From Planctomycetota bacterium (GTDB lineage Bacteria > Planctomycetota > Phycisphaerae > SM23-33), in contig JAJRYB010000054.1 in assembly GCA_024275995.1 (NCBI GenBank), forward strand, positions 1 through 38,131: a stretch of 38,131 nt of DNA, given 5' to 3'. Position numbers and translations under genes: made by a program. The notes under the pieces were generated by a model that saw only the letters and a list, made by a program, of their open reading frames with translations, was not told where the DNA came from and searched no databases. Shown in pieces: positions 1 to 8,921 of this stretch; within the stretch, counting starts at the first letter, position 1, and the number at the start of each line of letters is the position of its first letter.

Positions 1-110
1 AGTATTTCAAGACGGGTTACAGGGCGGTCTACCGGCGGATAATCCCTGCCGCGATTATCACCGCCATCCTGGCGTCGGCGTATTTCTTTCTCCTGCGATG
101 GACGATGTGA
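1..110 (+). CDS. C-terminal end of a membrane protein (partial)
   Basis: An open frame runs in from the left edge and stops at TGA 108-110, giving about 35 residues. They contain a basic stretch (RAVYRR) followed by a hydrophobic helix (IIPAAIITAILASAYFFLL) and a short tail, as at the end of a polytopic membrane protein. The family cannot be identified from this fragment. It converges on the minus-strand sulfate-activation operon, and about 130 bp of featureless sequence separates the two. Confidence 0.55.
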   Translation, partial: YFKTGYRAVYRRIIPAAIITAILASAYFFLLRWTM

Positions 111-238
111 TTTGTACCGTTCCGCATCGCGGCGGTTATACCTCCACCAATTAATTACCGCGCTCGCGCGTAAGTGGCATTGCATTACAGACTGATTGGA
201 TCGTATCGGGATTGAGGCAAGTGTGTCGCCAAGCCATT

Positions 239-367
<129 letters not shown>

Positions 368-378
368 TCAGGACGAGT

Positions 379-1200
379 TCACATTCCCGGTGATATATCC
401 AACTGCGAAGGATATACGATAAAGCCCGGGCGTTTGATGCCGGTTTTCGGGCTGTAAGACAAATCTTCGCCATTGAGATCGATCACCCGGCAACCTGCCT
501 CGACGGCGATCGCCGCTCCGGCGGCAGTGTCCCACAGACACGTCGGACCGTGGCGCGGATAGACGTCGGCCTTTCCCTCGGCGACGGCGCATATCTTCAG
601 GCTGCTTCCGTACTGGACTGTCTCGGCGATATCGAGGCGATCGAGGAACTCCCGCGTCTGCTGCGAGAGGTGAGAGCGGCTCACCACCGCCTTTCGCGGC
701 TTGCGGCACATATTGGCGCGTATCCGTTCGGGCGATGCGCCGGATGGTGTACGTCGAAACGCCCCGCCGCCCCGCACGGCGTAATACAAGACGTCCTTCG
801 CGGGAACGTATATTACGCCGAGGATGGCTGCGCCACTCTCGACGAGGGCGATGTTGACGGTGTATTCATCCAGCCCCTTGACGAACTCCTTCGTTCCGTC
901 CAGGGGATCTACGCACCAGAAGATATCCCATTCGCCTTGTCCCGCATGCTCCAGATCACCTTCTTCGGAGAGGATGGGAAACTTCGGTTCGAGCGATTCA
1001 AGCCCGGCCTGGATCACGTTATGCGACGCCAGGTCCGCCCGCGTCAGGGGTGAACCGTCTTTTTTCGTCTCGACCTCGCCGAGCTCGGACGCGATTGGCA
1101 GGATCGCCTTGCCCGCCTCGATTGCGATCCGGCAGACCTCGGAGCCCAGGCCTTCCAGCGCCGAAGAATCCAGCGAGCTTTTTGCGCCGGTACTATCCAT
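379..1200 (-). CDS. cysQ: 3'(2'),5'-bisphosphate nucleotidase CysQ
   Basis: A 273-residue member of the inositol monophosphatase superfamily. The metal-binding motifs are all present: SEEG near residue 79, the DPLDGTKEF signature near 98-106, and WDTAAG in the C-terminal third. The DGTKEF form and the location among cys genes favour CysQ over an inositol phosphatase. CysQ hydrolyses 3'-phosphoadenosine 5'-phosphate left over from PAPS use, and can also act on PAPS. The start ATG overlaps the end of cysNC by 8 bp, which suggests translational coupling. The gene is intact although its neighbours on both sides are damaged. Confidence 0.9.
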   Translation of the reverse strand: MDSTGAKSSLDSSALEGLGSEVCRIAIEAGKAILPIASELGEVETKKDGSPLTRADLASHNVIQAGLESLEPKFPILSEEGDLEHAGQGEWDIFWCVDPLDGTKEFVKGLDEYTVNIALVESGAAILGVIYVPAKDVLYYAVRGGGAFRRTPSGASPERIRANMCRKPRKAVVSRSHLSQQTREFLDRLDIAETVQYGSSLKICAVAEGKADVYPRHGPTCLWDTAAGAAIAVEAGCRVIDLNGEDLSYSPKTGIKRPGFIVYPSQLDISPGM

Positions 1201-3118
1201 TACTGTCCAGGCAGCCCTTCTCCTGCAGGTACGCGAGTATGCGTTCCGCGCACTCGGTGATCGACAGGTCCTGTGTCGCCAACGTCAACTCCGGCGAGCG
1301 CGGGGCTTCGTAGGGGGCCGTCACTCCGGAGAACCGGGGAATCTCGCCCTTCTCGGCCTTATCGTAAATCTCGGGACGCCGCTGCCGGCATATCTGCACC
1401 GGTGTGGACAGATAAACTTCGATGAAGCGATCACCTCCGATGGTGGCGCGTGCATGCTGCCGGTCCGCCTCGTACGGCGAAAGCAGCGAGCATATGGTGA
1501 TCTGCCCGGCGTCGTTGAGCACGGCTGCGACTTCCGCCACGCGGCGGATGTTCTCCGTCCGATCGGCTGCGCTGAAATCCAGGTCTTTCGAGAGCGTCAT
1601 GCGGGCGTTCTCCCCGTCGATGACACTCGTCATGCACCCGCGATCGAACAGACGCCGCTCCAATTCATAGGCGATGCTTGTCTTGCCGGAACCGGTCAAG
1701 CCAGTCAGCCAGACCGTAGCGCTGCGGTGCCCGAGGCGGTCGCGTCGTTCCTCGATCGTCACACGACTGCGATGGCGATGGACGTTCTCGCTCTGTGGCT
1801 GGGCCTGCCAGCGGCCCGATGTCCGAAGCAACTCGCCCGGTTCGCGATCCAGGATCATGCCTGCGCCGACCGTATTGTGCGTAATGCGATCTATGATGAT
1901 GAACGCGCCGGTCGAGCGGTTTTTCTCGTATGGGTCAAAGGCAATGGGTTTGTTCGTCGTAACCACGATCCGGCCGATCTCGTTGAGTTTCAACTCGGAC
2001 GCATCCAGGCGGTGCAGCGTGTTGATGTCCACCTGGTAGTGGAGATCGGTCACCATGCCGCCCAGCGTTCGGGTGCAGTGCTTGATAAGGTAGTTTTTAT
2101 TCAGCTTTATGGGTTCTTCGGACATCCAGACAATCATGGCTTCGAAGGTGTTATCGATGTGTGGAACGTTGCGCACGTGCACGAGCATATCGCCCCGGCT
2201 GACGTCGATTTCGTCGGCCAGCACCACCGTCGCCGCCAATGGTGGAAAAGCCTCGTCAATTTCACCGTCCACGCCGAGCACCTGCTTGACTTTGCTCCTC
2301 GTGCCGGCGGGGACCACCATGACTTCGTCGCCCGGGCGAATCGAGCCCGAAGCCACCGTGCCCATGTAGCCACGAAACTCCGAATTGGGACGGGATACGT
2401 ACTGCACGGGAAAACGAAGATCGATCAGGTTCCGATCGCCGGCTACGTGAACCGTCTCGAGGTGGTTCAGCAGCGTCGAGCCCTGGTACCAGGGCATGTT
2501 CTCGCTGCGTTGCACGACGTTGTCGCCCGTCAGCGCGCTGACGGGGATGAACGTTACGTCGCGCGCTTCGAGCTTGGCGGCAAAGGCGGTGAACTCCTCG
2601 CGAATGCTCTCGAAGACTTCCTGCGACCAATCGACCAGGTCCATCTTGTTGACGGCGACTACCAGGTGCGTAATACCGAGCAGCGTCGTGATGAACGCGT
2701 GCCGCCTGGACTGTGTGGAAACGCCGTTTTTGGCGTCGATGAGAACCACCGCCAGGGAAGCGGTCGAGGCGCCCGTAGCCATGTTTCGGGTGTACTGTTC
2801 GTGCCCGGGCGTGTCGGCAATGATGAACTTGCGTTTAGGCGTGGTAAAGTACCGATACGCCACGTCGATGGTGATACCCTGTTCCCGCTAGGCCTGCAGG
2901 CCATCGGTAACCAGGGCAAAGTCGGGACCTTGACCGTCCCAACCCTTGCGGGTGGTGGCATCTTCGATCGAGGCCAGTTGATCCTCGTAGATGCCCTTCG
3001 ACTCGTAGAGGAGCCGTCCGATCAGGGTGCTCTTACCGTCATCGACGCTTCCGGCCGTCACAAAACGCAGAAGGTCTTTCTGTTCGTCCTTTTTCAGTAG
3101 TATAGTAGCGCTAATCAT
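1193..3118 (-). CDS. cysNC: CysNC: sulfate adenylyltransferase subunit 1 fused to APS kinase, with in-frame amber at codon 77
   Basis: CysN GTPase domain, about residues 1-430: P-loop [11 protein letters not shown]3 [13 protein letters not shown]4 NKMD. An APS-kinase domain follows ([22 protein letters not shown]). The ORF track splits the gene because codon 77 is TAG (2890-2888), exactly where switch I should read ERExGITID. The same frame continues without shift on both sides, so one base change from GAG would restore a 641-codon protein. The start is ATG 3118, one base after the cysD stop. ATP sulfurylase CysDN makes APS from sulfate and ATP, driven by GTP hydrolysis. Without readthrough the product is 76 residues and inactive, although an internal start could still yield the kinase part. 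The CysC domain diverges from the standalone CysC in this operon (GENAR instead of GDNIR; no RDPKGLY). Confidence 0.88.
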
Positions 3119-3119
3119 C

Positions 3120-4031
3120 TCAGAAATACCCTTCTCGTTTCTTGTCTTCCATGGAACCATCGCCGCTCTCGCGGTCGACGGCGCGACTTTGACGCTCGGA
3201 CTGCCTGGCGAGCATGGTCTCCTCGATAACCTCTTCCAGCGTCGTAGCGGTGGACTCGACCGCTCCCGTGCAGAACTGGCAGCCCAGCGTGCGGAAGCGG
3301 ACCATGCGGGTCTCGACCTTCTCGCCCTTGTGAGGCTTGACCAGTTCGCCGGCCCACAGCAGTATCCCGTCCCGCTCGATTACAGGCCGCTCCTCGGCAA
3401 AGTACAACGGTACAAGCTCAATTTTCTCCACGTACAGGTAGTGCCACACATCCAATTCCGTCCAGTTGCTCAGCGGGAAAACGCGGAACGATTCGCCACG
3501 ATTATGCCTGGAATTATAGAGGTTCCACAGTTCGGGTCGCTGACCCTTCGGGTCCCACTGCATGTGTTGGTCGCGGAACGAGTAGATTCGCTCCTTGGCG
3601 CGCGATTTCTCCTCGTCGCGCCGCGCGCCGCCGAAGGCTGCGTCGAACTCGTATTTCCTCAGTGCCTGGAGCAGGCCCTGTGTCTTCAACAGGTTCGAGC
3701 ACAGCGTGCAGGTCCAGTTGGACGGGTCGCGGCCGATTTCGTCGAAGGCCTCTTCGTTACGATGCACGATCAGGCGCACGCCCATGTCCTCCTCGAGGCG
3801 GTCGCGGAACTCGTACATCTGCGGAAACTTGAAGGACGTGTCCACGTGCAACAGGGGAAATGGAAGCGCCCCCGGCGCGAACGCCTTGATCGCCAGGCGC
3901 AACATCACCGAAGAATCCTTGCCTATCGAGTACATCATCACCGGGTTCTCGAACTCCGCAACCACTTCCCGAATGATGTGGATGCTCTCGGCTTCCAGTT
4001 GTCTCAAGTGCGTTATGCTATAAGAGGGCAC
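3120..4031 (-). CDS. cysD: Sulfate adenylyltransferase subunit 2 (CysD)
   Basis: The 303 residues match the usual CysD length (E. coli 302). The adenylylating PP-loop is present as [11 protein letters not shown] near residue 34, and HVDTSFKFP and the [15 protein letters not shown] block are typical of the family. It works with the CysN GTPase to form APS. The start is a GTG at 4031 with GGAG about 9 bp upstream. The gene lies 27 bp after cysC and one base before the cysN ATG, so it is in mid-operon. It is intact, but its partner CysN carries an amber codon. Confidence 0.93.
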   Translation of the reverse strand: MPSYSITHLRQLEAESIHIIREVVAEFENPVMMYSIGKDSSVMLRLAIKAFAPGALPFPLLHVDTSFKFPQMYEFRDRLEEDMGVRLIVHRNEEAFDEIGRDPSNWTCTLCSNLLKTQGLLQALRKYEFDAAFGGARRDEEKSRAKERIYSFRDQHMQWDPKGQRPELWNLYNSRHNRGESFRVFPLSNWTELDVWHYLYVEKIELVPLYFAEERPVIERDGILLWAGELVKPHKGEKVETRMVRFRTLGCQFCTGAVESTATTLEEVIEETMLARQSERQSRAVDRESGDGSMEDKKREGYF

Positions 4032-4058
4032 CAGCAGTATCTCCGTTATTGCAGGGCG

Positions 4059-4679
4059 TCAGGCCCGACGAACAAGAATTCCGCTACCCGTAAGGTAGCC
4101 CAGGATATCGTCTACACATTCATCGACAGTTTTGTTCTGTGTTTCCAAAACGACCTCCGGCGAGAGCGGCGGTTCATATGGTGCGCTGACGCCGGTAAAG
4201 TCCTTTATTTCGCCGGCACGGGCCTTGACGTAAAGCCCCTTCGGATCGCGCCGCTCGCAGATCTCTACCGGAGCATCCACGAAGACTTCCACAAATCGCC
4301 CTTCACCGGCGGCGGCGCGAGCACGGTCTCGGTCACGCCGATAAGGCGAGATAAAGGCGGAAATCGTGATCAGCCCGGCATCGGCGAACAGTGCCGCCAC
4401 CTCGCCGATCCGACGGATGTTTTCCTCGCGATCTTCCGGGCTGAACCCGAGGTCGCCGTTGAGACCGTGACGAATATTATCGCCGTCCAGCACATAGGCT
4501 GCGTGCCCGTCGCGAACCAGCCGCTCTTCCAGGGCAAAGCCGATCGTCGACTTGCCGGAGCCTGACAGACCCGTCAGCCAGACCACGCAGCCGCGCTGGC
4601 CCAGAAGCTCCATACGGCGCTCGGCGTCGATCAGACCTTGATGCTTTACGATATTTTTACGATTCAATTCCACATCCAC
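4059..4679 (-). CDS. cysC: Adenylyl-sulfate kinase (CysC)
   Basis: A standalone APS kinase with every canonical motif: P-loop GLSGSGKST, DGDNIRHGL, REENIRR, SPYRRDRD, RDPKGLY, and FTGVSAPYEPP. It phosphorylates APS to PAPS, the sulfate donor for sulfotransferases or assimilation. The ORF track extends to 4724, but I prefer the GTG at 4679: it has GAGGGG about 7 bp upstream and gives the usual family N-terminus (NIVKHQG). The operon therefore encodes two APS kinases, this one and the C-terminal domain of CysNC. Having two fits a role in polysaccharide sulfation, but that is inference. Confidence 0.9.
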   Translation of the reverse strand: MDVELNRKNIVKHQGLIDAERRMELLGQRGCVVWLTGLSGSGKSTIGFALEERLVRDGHAAYVLDGDNIRHGLNGDLGFSPEDREENIRRIGEVAALFADAGLITISAFISPYRRDRDRARAAAGEGRFVEVFVDAPVEICERRDPKGLYVKARAGEIKDFTGVSAPYEPPLSPEVVLETQNKTVDECVDDILGYLTGSGILVRRA

Positions 4680-4849
4680 CGCTATGCCCCTCAAGCAGGC
4701 CTGGTGTCGTTCAGGATTCCGCAAAAACGCTCAGCCTGGACAGACTCCATCTTCGTCGGCTGCGCGCCACTTTTTACCGCAACTCTCGTTTTTGCAGCAT
4801 ATCGGGCGACAACCTCAAGAGCGACGCCCGTCAGTTACACACACAAAAA

Positions 4850-5405
4850 TCACTCGGCCGGTTCGAGCAAATCCGCGTCGATTTCCACCGACGCGCCGTG
4901 TCCGAGGATACTCACCTCGACGACGAACCGGCTCCGCCCGCTGCGACGCTCGACCTTGCCTTCAACGCCTTGCAGCGGACCGGTGCGAACTCGGCACCGC
5001 GTGCCCTTCCCGCAGCGATTTGTACGGATCTATCGCCAGAGACGATTCCAGCAATCGCCTGATAGCCATCAGTTCGCCGACTATCTGCTTCTGGTCCGGA
5101 ACCTCGAAAAACCGCACGATCCTGTTGGTTTTCAACGCCGCAAGCCTGTGGTCTTCGTCTGCGCAGCACAAAAAAACGTATCCCGGAAACAGTGGAAGCG
5201 TCGATTTCCACCGTCGGCGACCGCTCCGTCGCGTTGCTTCATACATCGGCAGGAAGTACGCACCTCCTGAGACCAGGATGTCACGCGCCAAGCTTTTTTC
5301 CTGCCTTGGCTTAACGTGCGCAACCCACCATGTGCCCGGGGCGTCCTCCAGAAGAACACCGACAGGCCAGAGCATCGAGAGGTTCTCATCTGTCCGTAAC
5401 ATCAC
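4850..5405 (-). pseudogene. NusG-like operon-specific elongation factor (UpxY/RfaH type), split by a 1-nt frameshift
   Basis: The first frame carries an NGN domain with WWVAHVKPRQEKSLA and the family hallmark LPLFPGYVF, then runs to LREG and ends early at TGA (4962). Skipping one G in the run 5006-5004 opens a frame that supplies the missing KOW domain (TRCRVRTGPLQGVEG) and a clean C-terminus, VEIDADLLEPAE, at TGA 4852-4850. The full product would be about 184 residues. Paralogs of this type usually head polysaccharide operons and act as antiterminators. This one heads the cysC-cysD-cysNC-cysQ-gmd set. It is either a frameshifted pseudogene, a sequencing indel, or a +1 recoding site. Met-11 is an alternative start. 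Confidence 0.8.
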
Positions 5406-5756
5406 GCCATTTCAAAAAAAACCACGCTCGAATGCCTCAGGGCCGTCAATGTGTCGCTGACGATTAAGCGACCTTTGGCTGAAAATAGCAGCCGTTATGA
5501 TAACAGACCCACCGGGCATTTTTAAGCCTATTTATTCCACCTCCCGTCAGGGTGCGTTGCGGGTATGACGCCGCCGTCACAGCCATGGACCGCGGATCTG
5601 AAATCTCCCTCCGTCGCCCTGCGGGCTATGGAGAGCGGGCAAATCCGAAATGCCGGATTTCAAAAAAACGATCGGCAGTTAGAGCAATTCAAGATTGACC
5701 CGGTAACTGTCGAATGCGACGCCAACGCCTTACGCCATCGTCGCATACGCATCGGA
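5406..5756. other. Intergenic stretch without a gene
   Basis: About 350 bp between the nusG-like gene and the dispersed repeat. Apart from the putative promoter, it contains a small inverted repeat (AAATCCG-N6-CGGATTT, 5641-5660) next to an A-run. I see no convincing coding frame. Confidence 0.5.
5497..5525 (-). promoter_or_regulatory. Possible promoter of the nusG-like/cys operon
   Basis: On the minus strand TTAAAA (-35-like, 4/6) and TATCAT (-10-like, 5/6) are separated by exactly 17 bp, about 90 bp upstream of the nusG-like start. The -10 lies in a perfect palindrome (GTTATGATAAC, 5494-5504) that could be a binding site. This is pattern matching only. Confidence 0.3.
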
Positions 5757-5931
5757 AAACGCCCCTTTTGCTCGCTCAAAAAGACCAGCGGATGCTCGAA
5801 ATCACCCCGGAAAATATTTTTTTATATTTCTCGCCTGAATAAGAACTTGCGCACATCACTTTCCCAAAAGTTACCTGTTCGGGTGGTCAAAACGTGGGTA
5901 TTCGCCCAAGTATGGAAGGCTCGCATTACGC
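5757..5931 (-). repeat. Dispersed repeat, copy 1, with a 34-codon ORF coupled to rsgA
   Basis: About 175 bp that recur at 36508-36682 in the same orientation. The best conserved parts are the rightmost 36 bp (GGGTATTCGCCCAAGTATGG core) and an 18-bp block ATATAAAAAAATATTTTC. A mid-part is variable. On the minus strand an ATG at 5926 overlaps the rsgA TAA as TAATG and opens 34 codons (5926-5822) containing HTWANT and TGNFW. The second copy keeps these words, with several silent third-base differences. The repeat supplies the rsgA stop codon. Whether it is coding, an RNA, or a non-autonomous mobile element cannot be decided from two copies. Confidence 0.7.
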
Positions 5932-7062
5932 TCGGTTTTCGCTCATGGTTTCCATGATGCGCAGGTAGCTGTCGTATCGACGCGGATTGATAAGCCCTTC
6001 CTGCACGGCGACGACGACGGCGCAGCCCGGCTCGTGAGTGTGGGTGCAGTCGTTGAACCGGCACTGGTGGGAGTTCTCTTCGAACTCCGGGAAGTACCAC
6101 GGAAGCTGCGCCGCGTCGAGGCGTATGCCCAACTCCCGGATACCCGGCGTGTCCACGACGATGCCGCCTCCCGGTAAATCGTAAATCACCGAGGCGCTGG
6201 TGGTGTGTCTGCCCCGATCGTCCTTCTCACGAATCGATCGCGTTACGACGTGGGCGTCGGGAATGAGGGCGTTTATCAGCGTGCTCTTGCCGACGCCGGA
6301 AGCCCCGGCGAGGATGCTCCGATGGTTCGCAAGGCGGGACGCCAGCGCGTCCATGCCTTCGTTTGTCTTGGCCGAGCACGCCAGCACCTCCATTCCAAGG
6401 TCGCGGAATTCGGCGATAACCGACTCGTCCGGCGAGGCGAGGTCGATCTTGTTGACTACCAGCACCGGCTGGAGTTCGCCGCGCTGTGCGATTATCAGGA
6501 ACCGGTCGATCAACCCTCGGCGAAGCGCGGGTTTCCGCGTGGCCGCTACGATCAGCAGCAGGTCCATGTTGGCGGCTATGACTTTATGGAACGTGTCGCG
6601 ACCGTATTCGTCGCGACGTTTCCCGGACCTCGGCTCAGGTCGCAGAAGCACGGTGTCCCGCCGGTGGCGTGAGATAATCATCCCGTCCATGCGGTCCTTG
6701 TCGATGTCCTTCTGCCCGCTGGTATAGTCCGCCGGGCTCATCGCCACGGTCACCACGTCCCCGACAGCCAGCGGCGACGAATCTTCGGGCGCACGGAACG
6801 TCTTTGCGATACCGCAGAAAAGCCGCTTGCCTTCGACGCGGACGAAAGTGCCCCGACGGAACAACCCGACGACCATTCCCTCCTTGCGATCCATTCCGCA
6901 GGCTTCCTCGTCGGAGGCTGCGAACGCCTCCTCGCGCAGCTTGACCGCGCGGTGCGAGAGTTTGCTACCGTGCAGGGCGGCCTCCTCGACGTCCTGGCCG
7001 GCGTGATATCGCTGCTGCCAATTGCGGACTCTGCGTTGCGACTTGCCTTTTCGTCTTACCAT
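5926..7062 (-). CDS. rsgA: Ribosome small subunit-dependent GTPase RsgA
   Basis: A circularly permuted GTPase of 378 residues, slightly longer than usual because of a basic N-terminal extension (MVRRKGKSQRR). The order is OB-fold with WLF-like GLFRRGTFVRV, then G4 VVNKIDL, G1 GASGVGKSTL, G3 DTPGIRE and the zinc-binding CRFNDCTHTHEPGC. RsgA checks late maturation of the 30S subunit. The ORF track extends to 7611, but homology begins near the ATG at 7062; the upstream part is a shadow of the permease gene. The stop codon lies inside the dispersed repeat. Confidence 0.93.
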   Translation of the reverse strand: MVRRKGKSQRRVRNWQQRYHAGQDVEEAALHGSKLSHRAVKLREEAFAASDEEACGMDRKEGMVVGLFRRGTFVRVEGKRLFCGIAKTFRAPEDSSPLAVGDVVTVAMSPADYTSGQKDIDKDRMDGMIISRHRRDTVLLRPEPRSGKRRDEYGRDTFHKVIAANMDLLLIVAATRKPALRRGLIDRFLIIAQRGELQPVLVVNKIDLASPDESVIAEFRDLGMEVLACSAKTNEGMDALASRLANHRSILAGASGVGKSTLINALIPDAHVVTRSIREKDDRGRHTTSASVIYDLPGGGIVVDTPGIRELGIRLDAAQLPWYFPEFEENSHQCRFNDCTHTHEPGCAVVVAVQEGLINPRRYDSYLRIMETMSENRA

Positions 7063-7130
7063 CGAAGCTGCATTGTCGCCTGCGTCCGCGCCGAATGCAA
7101 TGCACGGGGAGAATGGAACGCCGCGGCGCC

Positions 7131-8024
7131 TCAGGCGGCGATAATCTTTCGGGCAAGGTCGAGCGCCACCAGCAGCGACGCAAAGAGGATCACGATTACG
7201 AAGTATTGCTGAAGTTTGCGCGCGTGAAGACGCTGGCATATCCATGCGCCGATCTGGACGCCGATGCCGCTTCCCACCAGCAGGACCATCACCACCGAGA
7301 GGTTGACATCCCCGCGCGATCCGTAAATGACGGTTCCGACGATTGCGCTGAACATTATGACCGCCAGGGAAGTTCCAATCGCACGATGCACGGTTAATCC
7401 GACGACGATCAGCAGAAGCGGCACGAAGAGCACGCCGCCCCCGATCCCCAAAAGTCCGGAGACCATTCCTATTGTGCATCCCACGAGCAGAAGTCCGGGC
7501 AGGCTGACGTCGGCAAGTTCGTCGGACAGTTTTATGCCCGGCCTGAGGCGCATCCGCTGAAGGGGGCTTTTCCCGCTGGAGTGTCGGCCCGGTCCGCGAG
7601 CGACCACCCACGCGGTCAACAGGAGCATTACCAGGTAAAGGACGCGGAAGGTGGCCTTGAACGTCACCGGACCCATCGCATCACGGAGGTAATAGTGCAG
7701 CTGCACGCCAAGCAGGACGCCAACCACGGCGCTCAGGAGGAGGTAAAACGCAGCCTTGACGTCCACGTTGTTCATGCGCCTGTGCCTGGCTGCCCCGGCA
7801 GCGGCGGTCCCGATGGTAAAACTCAGACTGCTTCCGACCACCAGCGTCTCTTCCATTCCCATCAGGACGATCAGCATCGGGTTGATCAGGAACGCCCCGC
7901 CGACACCGAAAAGCCCTGTAAGCACGCCGATCAGAAGGCCTATGCCACCCAGGGCGCAAAGCAGGGCCGGCCCCTGCAAATACGCATCGAAGTCCATCGA
8001 GAACATTTGGAGCAGTTCATTCAC
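7131..8024 (-). CDS. TauE/SafE-family sulfite/anion exporter-like permease
   Basis: 297 residues with about eight hydrophobic segments and the two internal repeats typical of TauE/SafE: GLFGVGGAFLINPML in the first half and GLLGIGGGVLFVPLL in the second. Members move sulfite, sulfoacetate or other organic anions; the substrate here cannot be predicted. I chose the GTG at 8024 over the longer track start because its GTGA overlaps the stop of the upstream 42-codon gene, a classic coupling arrangement. rsgA follows 68 bp downstream on the same strand. Confidence 0.85.
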   Translation of the reverse strand: MNELLQMFSMDFDAYLQGPALLCALGGIGLLIGVLTGLFGVGGAFLINPMLIVLMGMEETLVVGSSLSFTIGTAAAGAARHRRMNNVDVKAAFYLLLSAVVGVLLGVQLHYYLRDAMGPVTFKATFRVLYLVMLLLTAWVVARGPGRHSSGKSPLQRMRLRPGIKLSDELADVSLPGLLLVGCTIGMVSGLLGIGGGVLFVPLLLIVVGLTVHRAIGTSLAVIMFSAIVGTVIYGSRGDVNLSVVMVLLVGSGIGVQIGAWICQRLHARKLQQYFVIVILFASLLVALDLARKIIAA

Positions 8025-8149
8025 GAACCCGCCGGGCCTCCCTTCGAGTTCAGCCTTTTCGAACGGACGCGATTGAACAACCAGTCCGTCCCCAGTCCCC
8101 ACGCCAGGGGCAGAAGGATCATCGACAGGAGTTTGATTACATACCACAT
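8021..8149 (-). CDS. 42-residue membrane microprotein coupled to the TauE-like permease
   Basis: This gene is too short for the ORF track. ATG 8149 to TGA 8021 encodes an N-terminal hydrophobic helix (VIKLLSMILLPLAWGLG), then TDWLFNRVRSKR and a basic, glycine-rich tail. Its TGA overlaps the permease GTG by 4-nt GTGA coupling, so the two are likely made in stoichiometric amounts. The length, the single helix with a positive C-terminal side, and the tight coupling argue for a real accessory subunit of the exporter. No function is known to me. Confidence 0.7.
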   Translation of the reverse strand: MWYVIKLLSMILLPLAWGLGTDWLFNRVRSKRLNSKGGPAGS

Positions 8150-8312
8150 GGCCTCGTGTCACCTCGAGGGAGCGAACCTAGTGGAACTCGCCGAGCGATG
8201 CAAGTGCAAGTCGCATCTCCCGGCTACTTGTTCCGCTTCGACTGGAGGGGTATCATCCGCCCTGGATTCGTACGTCCTGCGGTAACGTTGCCTCTCATCC
8301 GGGAGTCCGATC

Positions 8313-8921
8313 ATGCGAAATTTGCCGCTTCTTTCTCTTCTGTCCGTCATGGCGGTCCTGTATGGATGCAACCAGCCGCAGGTACGCTCGATTGCGCAAA
8401 TCAAGCCCGGCAAATATTTTTCCGTTACCGTCGAGCAGGATGGAAGGCCGGTTCCCATTGACGATCATACCGCGTACATACATCGTCGCCCCTTCACGCT
8501 TGTTTTCGCGATGCGCAACCTGGACGCCGTGATGGTCAACGCATCGTTTTCTCCGAAGCTTTACGTCGCCGCGCGTGATGGTAAATCGCTGGGAAGCGTT
8601 CTTCCCCTGGAAGGCAGGGGCATGGCTGAGGATCTGTTCAACGTTCGACGGGAGATTTTTATCCGGGATGACGGGTATCACTTCTGGCATTACTACGGGC
8701 CGAAGAACCACCGTTTCGACAGCGTCGAGAGGGTCGAAAACCTCTGGATATGCCGACGGACAATCGAGCGATGCCTCGTGGGGCGCGGCACCCGGACCGT
8801 CGATCTCTCAAAAATGTCGCAGCGCGGAATATACCTCGTATTCACCAAGACCGCCTGGGACAAGACGACGAAAAAACGCGTCGAGAAGCAGACAGAGCGT
8901 CTGCGAATCCTGTTCCGCTAA
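8313..8921 (+). CDS. Hypothetical lipoprotein
   Basis: 202 residues. The N-terminus is a lipoprotein signal peptide (basic MRN, hydrophobic LPLLSLLSVMAVL, lipobox-like YGC, with Cys at about 19). The remainder is mixed alpha/beta with many aromatic and basic residues and no motif I recognise. GGGAG lies about 8 bp before the ATG. The gene is divergent from the permease operon, and its stop overlaps the end of nfo by 4 bp, tail to tail. Probably an envelope protein of unknown function. Confidence 0.7.
   Translation: MRNLPLLSLLSVMAVLYGCNQPQVRSIAQIKPGKYFSVTVEQDGRPVPIDDHTAYIHRRPFTLVFAMRNLDAVMVNASFSPKLYVAARDGKSLGSVLPLEGRGMAEDLFNVRREIFIRDDGYHFWHYYGPKNHRFDSVERVENLWICRRTIERCLVGRGTRTVDLSKMSQRGIYLVFTKTAWDKTTKKRVEKQTERLRILFR

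Noticed and set aside
824-3100. 758-aa plus-strand ORF
   Set aside because: Antisense shadow of cysNC/cysQ; no recognisable motifs, while the minus strand has strong ones.
7063-7611. Long N-terminal extension of RsgA in the ORF track
   Set aside because: Overlaps the permease gene in another frame; conserved sequence begins at ATG 7062.
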